From NCBI GenBank assembly GCA_031400775.1, contig JANNQN010000234.1, positions 1 through 11,981 on the forward strand: 11,981 bases of DNA. Reading direction: 5' to 3'. The DNA comes from PALSA-1355 sp031400775. GTDB lineage: Bacteria; Planctomycetota; Planctomycetia; Pirellulales; PALSA-1355. Below, piece after piece: positions 7,851 to 11,981 of the stretch. The notes beneath the pieces are model-generated. The model was not told where the DNA came from and searched no databases. It saw nothing but the letters and a program-made list of their open reading frames with translations. The first letter of the stretch is position 1; each line of letters starts with the position of its first letter. The translations under genes were made by a program, and so were the position numbers.

Positions 7851-7876
7851 CGAACCGCGTTTTAGCAAAGCCCCGC

Positions 7877-8545
7877 GTGACAGAAATTCAATCTCCATCG
7901 ACGTACGCTTCACACGGCTCGCGGCCGGTTCAGCGACCCCGCCGGCTCTACGCCGCGGCAAAGCGGTCGCTCGACCTGGCGGCCTCGGGCCTGGGCCTGC
8001 TCGTGGTCAGCCCGATCTTGCTCGTGGCGGCGATTGCGGTGCGGCTCGATTCGCCCGGTCCGATCCTTTTCCGCCAGACGCGCGTGGGGCGAGGCTTTCG
8101 GCCATTCTCAATCTACAAATTTCGCACGATGACCGTCGACGCCCCGGAGCGGGGCGGGCAGATCACGGCCGGGGCCGACCCACGCATCACGTCGAGCGGC
8201 CGCTGGCTGCGAAAATCGAAGGTCGACGAGCTGCCGCAACTGTTCAACGTGTTCCTGGGCGACATGAGCCTGGTCGGGCCGCGGCCCGAGGTTCCCAAGT
8301 ACGTGGAGATGTTTCACGACCAGTACGCGGCCGTGCTCGCGGTGCGGCCGGGCTTGACCGATCCGGCGAGCGTGAAGTATCGCGACGAGGCGGAGATCCT
8401 GGCCGCCAGCCCCGATCCCGAGCAGGAATACGTCCAGCGGATCCTGCCCGACAAGATCGCCCTGTCGCGCGACTATATCGAGCGCGCGACCCTGGGGGGC
8501 GACGTGGCCATTCTGTTTCGCACGCTGCTCAGAATCGCCCGCTAG
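7877..8545 (+). CDS. Bacterial sugar transferase (monotopic phosphoglycosyl transferase, PglC/WcaJ type)
   Basis: A 222-aa enzyme expected to transfer a sugar-1-phosphate from a UDP-sugar to undecaprenyl phosphate, starting a lipid-linked glycan on the cytoplasmic face of the membrane. The membrane-inserted helix is at about 31-57 ('LDLAASGLGLLVVSPILL'), followed by 'SPGPILFRQTRVG' (59-71), 'FRTM' (82-85), 'KSKVDELPQLFNVFLGDMSL' (113-132) with the catalytic Asp117-Glu118 dyad, 'VGPRPE' and 'RPGLTDPASVKYRDEAEIL'. The length corresponds to the catalytic domain alone, without the N-terminal helical bundle of WbaP/WcaJ. The GTG start at 7877, 26 bp after DUF5989, has no strong ribosome binding site, so it is the least certain part. 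It is the last gene of the operon. A GCCCGC/GCGGGC inverted repeat (8537-8556) straddles the stop codon. Confidence 0.93.
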   Translation: MTEIQSPSTYASHGSRPVQRPRRLYAAAKRSLDLAASGLGLLVVSPILLVAAIAVRLDSPGPILFRQTRVGRGFRPFSIYKFRTMTVDAPERGGQITAGADPRITSSGRWLRKSKVDELPQLFNVFLGDMSLVGPRPEVPKYVEMFHDQYAAVLAVRPGLTDPASVKYRDEAEILAASPDPEQEYVQRILPDKIALSRDYIERATLGGDVAILFRTLLRIAR

Positions 8546-8672
8546 CGAGCGCGGGCTTGGGGGCGGAAACGTGCCGCGGAGCGCCGCCGTGCGTCTCAAA
8601 GCCACTTGCCGCCTCGGGGGCGCTTCCCGTTGCCGCATGGCGGCTGGGGAGCGCGCCAGGAGGCGGCCAGTC

Positions 8673-8694
8673 ATTGGCCCGGGCTCGGGCCAAT
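8673..8694. terminator. Perfect 9-bp stem-loop between convergent genes
   Basis: ATTGGCCCG and CGGGCCAAT form a perfect 9-bp stem with a GGCT loop. It sits in the 181-bp gap between the sugar transferase stop (8545) and the csrA stop (8727), the expected place for a bidirectional terminator. Neither strand has a T-tract after the stem, so it is not a canonical intrinsic terminator; termination function is inferred from position. Confidence 0.5.
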
Positions 8695-8726
8695 TATCCA
8701 AGATGGTCAACTTGAATGCGCGGCGC

Positions 8727-8909
8727 CTAGTTGCCGGCGGCCGAGGGCTGGTTTACCACGCGGGGCTCGAGTTCATCTCGCAGCACAAGCACTTCCGGCG
8801 GCGCTTCAATTCCGATGCGAACTCGGTCGCCTGAGACGCGCACGATCGTGACGATGATCGAATCTCCGAGCCTGATACGTTCTCTTTCCCGCCGGGACAA
8901 AACGAGCAT
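8727..8909 (-). CDS. csrA: CsrA carbon storage regulator (RNA-binding translational regulator)
   Basis: A 60-aa protein of the CsrA/RsmA family, a homodimer that binds GGA motifs near ribosome binding sites and changes mRNA translation or stability. The sequence shows 'MLVLSRRERE' with Leu4 and Arg6, 'LGDSIIVTIVRVSGDRVRIGIEAPPEVLVLRDEL' in two stretches (14-30 and 31-47), and Arg44, which matches the key RNA-contact residue of E. coli CsrA. The region around 8-14 (Arg/Glu-rich instead of 'VGE') is slightly unusual. The ATG at 8909 is preceded by a GGAGG site (8917-8921, 7-nt spacer) and a sigma70-like promoter about 45 nt farther up. It is convergent with the glycan operon, so it is an independent gene. 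Which mRNAs it controls here is not shown. Confidence 0.95.
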   Translation of the reverse strand: MLVLSRRERERIRLGDSIIVTIVRVSGDRVRIGIEAPPEVLVLRDELEPRVVNQPSAAGN

Positions 8910-8953
8910 GACCGAACCTCCGTGTTATGATCGATTGCTTGATAGTGTAGTTA

Positions 8954-8981
8954 TGTATACTAACCGCGTCGTTCGTGTCAA
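8954..8981 (-). promoter_or_regulatory. Sigma70-like promoter of csrA
   Basis: Reading the minus strand, a perfect TTGACA -35 box (8976-8981) is followed after 16 nt by TATACA (8954-8959, 4 of 6 to the consensus). Transcription would start near 8947, giving a leader of about 38 nt before the csrA ATG that contains the GGAGG site. The surrounding DNA is locally AT-rich. It lies in the 137-bp gap downstream of the 98-aa gene, so csrA need not depend on read-through. Confidence 0.7.
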
Positions 8982-9046
8982 GCGCGGATTTTTCGTGGTT
9001 CCGCACTCGCCACAGGGCGGTTGTCACCTCAGTCCCACTGTCGCGA

Positions 9047-9343
9047 TCAGGCCGCGACCGCCGCGAGCTTGGGCGCCTCGACGAGCTGAACCTTGAAGAA
9101 CCGCTCGCCGGTGGACCCGTAAAACAAAACCGTGTTGCGTTGCGTCTCCCAGATGGCCGAAAACTTGACGGCCCGCGGCCCGTGAAGGCAAAAGTAAATT
9201 CCGCAGGGCTGCTCGGAGCGAATCAAAATCCGCTCCGTGAGCGGAAAGGCGCCGAGTTCAAGTTGATTGTGCTGGCATAGGATCGTGTTGATATAAGTTC
9301 GTAATTCGTCCAATGTTTGAATCACCGGGGAAGTGGTGAACAT
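9047..9343 (-). CDS. Uncharacterised small protein (98 aa)
   Basis: I do not recognise a characterised family. The protein is soluble-looking, with no signal peptide or membrane segment. The N-terminal part 'IQTLDELRTYINTILCQHNQ' looks helical; the C-terminal half ('FCLHGPRAVKFSAIWE', then 'NTVLFYGSTGERFFKVQLVE') looks like a compact beta-rich domain ending in an Ala/Val tail. The pattern of hydrophobic and glycine residues and the purine-rich AGGAG at 9356-9360 (12 nt before the ATG, rather far) support a real gene. It lies on the same strand as csrA, 137 bp upstream, with the csrA promoter between them. An 11-bp palindrome TAGATAATCTA at 9405-9415 lies about 60 bp upstream of its start and could be an operator, but this is weak. 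Confidence 0.7.
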   Translation of the reverse strand: MFTTSPVIQTLDELRTYINTILCQHNQLELGAFPLTERILIRSEQPCGIYFCLHGPRAVKFSAIWETQRNTVLFYGSTGERFFKVQLVEAPKLAAVAA

Positions 9344-9497
9344 GGGGCGTATATTCTCCTGGGAATCGCACGCGGGAAGATAAAAAGCGCCAACACGTGC
9401 GGGATAGATAATCTAGGCTAGGTTCCGACAAGAATGCTATCGGCCGAATGGCTGGACGCACTTGCAGCAAGAAGGGTAATTTTGAGAAATCGGTTAA

Positions 9498-9525
9498 TTT
9501 AGCGGGGACGCAAGTCCTGGCTAAA
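9498..9525. other. GNRA-capped hairpin in the intergenic region
   Basis: TTTAGC (9498-9503) pairs perfectly with GCTAAA (9520-9525). Inside, GGAC (9506-9509) pairs with GTCC (9514-9517) around a GCAA tetraloop, separated from the outer stem by a G-U pair and one G-G mismatch. Read as + strand RNA this is a stable hairpin with a GNRA loop. It lies between the 5' end of the 98-aa gene and the 3' end of the DUF6807 gene, next to the G-rich inverted repeat. There is no T-tract after it on either strand. It may be a structural RNA element, a repeat-family member or a terminator. Confidence 0.45.
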
Positions 9526-9531
9526 GATTAT

Positions 9532-9611
9532 GGATTGGGGTTTGGGGGCTGGGGTTTGGAAACAACACGCAGAAATTTCTTACCAACCCCTAACCCCCAA
9601 TCCCCAGCCCC
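9532..9611. repeat. G-rich/C-rich long inverted repeat with G-quadruplex motif
   Basis: The left arm (9532-9559) consists of G-runs of 4, 5 and 4 separated by short T/C spacers. The right arm (9583-9611) consists of C-runs of 4, 5, 4 and 4. GGATTGGGG (9532-9540) is the exact reverse complement of 9595-9603, and GGGGTTTGG (9551-9559) pairs with 9583-9590 with one bulge. The intervening segment contains the perfect palindrome AGAAATTTCT (9571-9580). On the minus strand the right arm reads G4-N2-G4-N3-G5-N3-G4, a textbook G-quadruplex pattern. It starts at the last base of the DUF6807 stop codon, so it would form the start of that gene's 3' untranslated region. Confidence 0.75.
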
Positions 9612-10546
9612 TACTTCGCGTATTCCGCGAACACGTCCGCCACGCGGCCTTCCTTCTCGTCACCCTTGTGCAGCAGCACACGATACCGCAGTCGCATGGT
9701 CTCGCCGGCCGGCAACGTGTACTCGCCCTTGCTTTTGCCATTGGTGAAATCCTTCAGGCCGAACGGATTGGCGGCAAACAGGCCGTAGGTCCGCACGTGC
9801 CAGTGCGTGGGAAAGCCGTAGCTCGAAGGGTGATTGAGAATGGCGATGCCCTGGGTCTCGCCGCCGTCGACGGGGCCATGGTAGTCGACCCAGGCGGCCG
9901 GTTTCCCCCACGCGGCCAGGTTCGTCTTGCCGTCGCTGTTGACGATCTTCCCGCCCTTCTTGGAATCAACCCGAATGCTCGATGCCATTCGCACGCCGAA
10001 CGAACCTTCCTTCGTGTCGCCGAACACGACCGGCCCTTGCGTGGCCTTGAGCAGGATATCGCAGTCGATCCAGCGCTTTTCCGCATCGGCGCCGAAGGTG
10101 TAGGTCCGCTCATCTTGCAGCACCAACTTGCTGCCGTCGGGGCTGAGCCAGTCGTTGCGCGTGACGATCACGGCCTGGGGGCCTCCCTCGACTCGCACGA
10201 ATTCGCGGTGTTCGATCCGCCCCTTGCCCTCCGACCAGAAGTCGATGCCGTTGACGTCGCCGTGCGTAAACCACAGCGAGCGCTGGTGGACGTGGTCGCG
10301 GTCGGTTTCGCCGGCCACGCCGTCTTCCATCGGCCAGTTGCGGGTCAGCCGCTTGCCGTCGCGGCCGATAATGGGCCACAAGATGGGCTTGCTGCCGGAC
10401 TTGATCAGATACTCGGTGAACGGCTTGCCGTCGGCCTGAACCGTGACCCCCTGCGGAGTTTTTTCAACCGTAACGTCCCCGGCGGCGAATTCGGCCGCTG
10501 CGACCAGGCAAACCAACGAACAGCACGCGAGCAATGAGCGAAACAT
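9611..10546 (-). CDS. DUF6807 (PmoA-like annotated) family secreted protein
   Basis: A 311-aa protein with a signal peptide ('MFRSLLACCSLVCLVAAAEF', cleavage probably near 18-23), so it acts outside the cytoplasm. The family signature is 'DHVHQRSLWFTHGDVNGIDF' (84-103), followed by 'GIAILNHPSSYGFP' (233-246) and 'HWHVRTYGLFAANPFG' (248-263). Databases have labelled this family 'methane oxygenase PmoA'; that name has no support here, and the domain is abundant in planctomycetes with no established reaction. The conserved His and Asp residues suggest a hydrolytic or carbohydrate-related role, which is inference. The ATG at 10546 has GGAG at 10556-10559, 9 nt upstream. The gene ends directly at a G-quadruplex-type repeat. 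It is on the same strand as the next secreted-protein gene, 105 bp away. Confidence 0.87.
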   Translation of the reverse strand: MFRSLLACCSLVCLVAAAEFAAGDVTVEKTPQGVTVQADGKPFTEYLIKSGSKPILWPIIGRDGKRLTRNWPMEDGVAGETDRDHVHQRSLWFTHGDVNGIDFWSEGKGRIEHREFVRVEGGPQAVIVTRNDWLSPDGSKLVLQDERTYTFGADAEKRWIDCDILLKATQGPVVFGDTKEGSFGVRMASSIRVDSKKGGKIVNSDGKTNLAAWGKPAAWVDYHGPVDGGETQGIAILNHPSSYGFPTHWHVRTYGLFAANPFGLKDFTNGKSKGEYTLPAGETMRLRYRVLLHKGDEKEGRVADVFAEYAK

Positions 10547-10564
10547 GGGGGCGGTCTCCGGATG

Positions 10565-10579
10565 AGTGACTACGTCACT
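10565..10579. promoter_or_regulatory. Perfect dyad AGTGAC-TAC-GTCACT upstream of the DUF6807 gene
   Basis: A 6+3+6 perfect inverted repeat lies 18 bp upstream of the DUF6807 start codon, just before its ribosome binding site. The position suits a repressor operator or a leader hairpin. A dyad of this size is expected a few times by chance in 12 kb, so confidence is low. Confidence 0.25.
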
Positions 10580-10587
10580 ATCGTAAC

Positions 10588-10611
10588 CGCTGGCTGGGGG
10601 CTTCGCCAGCG
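10588..10611. terminator. 7-bp stem-loop after the 269-aa secreted protein gene
   Basis: CGCTGGC (10588-10594) and GCCAGCG (10605-10611) form a perfect 7-bp stem with a 10-nt loop, about 41 nt past the stop of the upstream minus-strand gene and 40 nt before the DUF6807 start. There is no T-tract on the minus strand. It may be a weak terminator or simply an intergenic hairpin. Confidence 0.3.
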
Positions 10612-10651
10612 CGGCAGGACCGCTACGAGGTACGCGGCGCGAGAGGGGTTT

Positions 10652-11461
10652 TTATCGCTTCGTCAGCTTGCTGCGCTCGAACTGGTCGAAGTCCACCAGC
10701 TTAAAGGTGGCCAATTGATTGGCCGTTTCCTCGATCCGTTCGGCGTCGCGCGGCAATAGCCGCCAAGAGACGTGGTGCTCGCTCCGCAGCGAGGCGGCCT
10801 TGACGCCGCTTTGCGTGGGGACGGTCAGATGGACTTCGGTCGGCACCAGGCCCCGCTTGACCAGCTCCGCATTGACCGCCATCCGCGCAAACGGCGGCGT
10901 CGAGCCCGGGTTGGACATGGTGTTAAAGCGGCCATACCAATCCGAAAACTCCCGATACTGGGCGGCCGCCTCGGGCGTGTTGGCCGGCATGGTCTTGAGC
11001 TCGTAAGTCATGTGGGGGCTGGTCATCTTCAATTCGCCATCCTGCGAGAAGTCGGTCTCGAACTCAGGATCGACGGCGAACTTGTTGAAAGCATTGGAGC
11101 TTTTGGCTGTCACGAATTCCTGCTGCTTGCTGGCGAACAGCAGAACCTCATCGGTCTTCACCTCGGCCTTCACCTTGCGCGCCGGGTCCAGGACGATGAA
11201 GCGGCCATGCGCCTTGTCGAACACGGCCACGCGATCGACCGAAGTGGCGCGCTGCGGATGGATCAAGTAGTCGTACACGTAGCCGGCGCGAAACAGCGTG
11301 GTGTTCTGGCTGAGCGGGATCTTGCTCTTGGCGGCATAGACGTCGGTCTGAATGCGAAAGTCATCGGCCGAAGCCGTGGCGCTCGGCAGAACCCCAAGAA
11401 ACAAGGCGCCAAGCATCGGGGCAAGCGGCGACAGAACCAACCACGTTCGTACACATCGCAT
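10652..11461 (-). CDS. Secreted protein of unknown function (269 aa)
   Basis: The protein begins with a signal peptide: a positive start 'MRCVRTW', a hydrophobic core (about 8-27) and a likely cleavage site at 'SATASA' (27-32). The mature part is mixed alpha/beta: 'FRIQTDVYAAKSKIPLSQN', 'VAVFDKAHGRFIVLDPARKV', 'KTDEVLLFASKQQEFV', 'MTYELKTM' and 'MAVNAELVKRGLVPTEVHLT'. I do not recognise a named family; the repeated hydrophobic strands recall LolA/LppX-like lipid-binding folds, but that is a guess. The ATG at 11461 was chosen because it gives a clean signal peptide and has a GAGG site (11469-11472) 7 nt upstream. The open frame to 11776 would add 105 residues before the signal peptide and is unlikely to be used. 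Tandem order with the DUF6807 gene suggests possible co-transcription. Confidence 0.75.
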   Translation of the reverse strand: MRCVRTWLVLSPLAPMLGALFLGVLPSATASADDFRIQTDVYAAKSKIPLSQNTTLFRAGYVYDYLIHPQRATSVDRVAVFDKAHGRFIVLDPARKVKAEVKTDEVLLFASKQQEFVTAKSSNAFNKFAVDPEFETDFSQDGELKMTSPHMTYELKTMPANTPEAAAQYREFSDWYGRFNTMSNPGSTPPFARMAVNAELVKRGLVPTEVHLTVPTQSGVKAASLRSEHHVSWRLLPRDAERIEETANQLATFKLVDFDQFERSKLTKR

Positions 11462-11796
11462 CGCAGGACCTCGCGACCGGGGGATAGGCAATTTTGGGCC
11501 CGGGGAAGGTACTCGAAGAACGCGCAGCGTGTAAAGCCGAATCGGCCGCCGCGGCGGTGTGCTGGCAGCAGCCATGCGCGGCTGCACTAGCCCGGGCGTG
11601 GGGTCGCCGGCGGCCTTGGCCGACAAAATCGGTCCAACTGCAGAGGTCGCTGCAATCGCACCGGCAATTCCTCCCGTCGGGGACATGCAAAGAGGGTCGC
11701 CGCGCGTTATGGTTGATAGTTTAACCGTCCGCCGCAGCCATTGAGCTAATTGCACTCTTTGGCCAACGGCGGACACGACCCGGAGAACGCTCTACG
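11462..11796. other. Divergent intergenic region (335 bp) with a stem-loop
   Basis: This lies between two divergent starts, the 269-aa secreted protein (minus) and the nucleotide-sugar dehydrogenase (plus), and should hold both promoters. I found no convincing -35/-10 pair on either strand. Structures seen are a long stem near the plus-strand gene, GTCCGCCG (11727-11734) with CGGCGGAC (11767-11774) plus nested GCCA/TGGC (11737-11740, 11760-11763), and a small CCGA/TCGG repeat at 11620-11632. Open frames crossing it on both strands have no recognisable protein features. Confidence 0.4.
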
Positions 11797-11981
11797 ATGT
11801 CCCCTACGATGGCCCCAGCACTCGATTCCGCGATTCGCGACAAGACGGCCGTCGTGGGCGTCGTTGGCTTGGGGTACGTCGGCCTGCCGCTGATTAGGGC
11901 CTTCGTGGCCGCCGGCTTTCGCACCATGGGCTTCGACGTCGACAAGACCAAGGTCGAGCGGCTGCTGGCCGGCAATAGCTA
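11797..11981 (+). CDS. Nucleotide-sugar dehydrogenase, N-terminal part (right-truncated)
   Basis: Only the first 61 codons are present. They show an N-terminal Rossmann motif 'VVGVVGLGYVGLPL' (19-32, GxGxxG), then 'AGFRTMGFDVDKTKVERL' with the acidic residue after the second strand expected for NAD binding. This is the UDP-glucose/GDP-mannose dehydrogenase family; the leader before the motif and the 'GVVGLGYVGLPL' wording are closest to WbpA/WecC-type UDP-N-acetyl-hexosamine 6-dehydrogenases, which make uronic acids for surface glycans. The ATG at 11797 has GGAG at 11782-11785 with an 11-nt spacer; a second in-frame ATG at 11809 is possible. It suggests that glycan genes continue to the right of the window. 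Confidence 0.88.
   Translation, partial: MSPTMAPALDSAIRDKTAVVGVVGLGYVGLPLIRAFVAAGFRTMGFDVDKTKVERLLAGNS

Noticed and set aside
9460..9530. Resemblance to a cyclic-di-GMP-I (GEMM) riboswitch, from the GGGGACGCAAGTCC stretch followed by GGCTAAAG
   Set aside because: The GACGCAA segment here folds on itself as a simple GNRA hairpin. The first GEMM helix, its tetraloop receptor arrangement and a downstream target gene in the right direction are missing.
9530..10537. Long + strand open frame of 335 codons opposite the DUF6807 gene
   Set aside because: It is an antisense shadow: the minus-strand frame has a signal peptide and conserved family motifs, while the plus-strand product has no recognisable features.
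9611..10546. Reading the DUF6807 protein as a particulate methane monooxygenase subunit
   Set aside because: The label exists in some annotations of this family, but this is a soluble secreted protein without the membrane helices of true PmoA.
10772..11590. Long + strand open frame of 272 codons opposite the 269-aa secreted protein
   Set aside because: Antisense shadow in high-GC DNA; the minus-strand frame has a signal peptide and a good ribosome binding site.
11745..11767. Possible sigma54 (-24/-12) promoter on the minus strand, TGGC...TGCA
   Set aside because: The distance between the GG and GC elements is one base short and the flanking consensus positions do not match.
11462..11776. 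105-residue N-terminal extension of the 269-aa secreted protein
   Set aside because: It would bury a clear signal peptide inside the protein; the ATG at 11461 has a well-placed GAGG site and the extension looks like low-complexity Pro/Arg/Ala sequence.

Overview
The window is high-GC bacterial DNA. It most resembles Planctomycetota, perhaps Pirellulales. That placement is inferred from the DUF6807-type secreted protein, the compact csrA, the many GTG/TTG starts and G-rich intergenic repeats; no rRNA or marker gene confirms it. No tRNA, rRNA, CRISPR array, insertion sequence or phage gene was seen.

Region 1 (1-8545, + strand) is one tight run of nine co-directional genes, cut at the left edge. 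In order they encode an MBOAT acyltransferase (C-terminal part), a fatty-acyl-AMP-ligase-like adenylating enzyme, an acyl carrier protein, a DegT/DnrJ/EryC1/StrS aminotransferase, a membrane-anchored SGNH hydrolase-like protein, a NodU/CmcH/TobZ-type carbamoyltransferase, an SxtJ-family membrane protein, a DUF5989 small membrane protein, and a PglC/WcaJ-type sugar phosphotransferase. Gaps are short or negative (GTGA and ATGA overlaps), so this looks like one operon. Together it reads as a glycan assembly and decoration unit. The sugar transferase would start a lipid-linked glycan and the aminotransferase would make an amino sugar. The ligase and ACP would load an acyl group, MBOAT plus SGNH would transfer it, and the carbamoyltransferase would add a carbamoyl group. 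The ligase/carrier/MBOAT/SGNH set has the same parts as the Dlt D-alanylation system, here with a FAAL-like ligase and alongside a carbamoylation trio.

Region 2 (8546-11461, - strand) holds csrA with its own sigma70-like promoter, a 98-aa uncharacterised protein, a DUF6807 secreted protein and a 269-aa secreted protein of unknown function. A perfect 9-bp stem-loop lies between the convergent sugar transferase and csrA genes. Between the 98-aa gene and the DUF6807 gene are a GNRA-loop hairpin and a long G-rich/C-rich inverted repeat that touches the DUF6807 stop codon.

Region 3 (11462-11981) is a divergent intergenic stretch followed by the 5' end of a + strand nucleotide-sugar dehydrogenase. 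The glycan theme therefore resumes after the minus-strand block.
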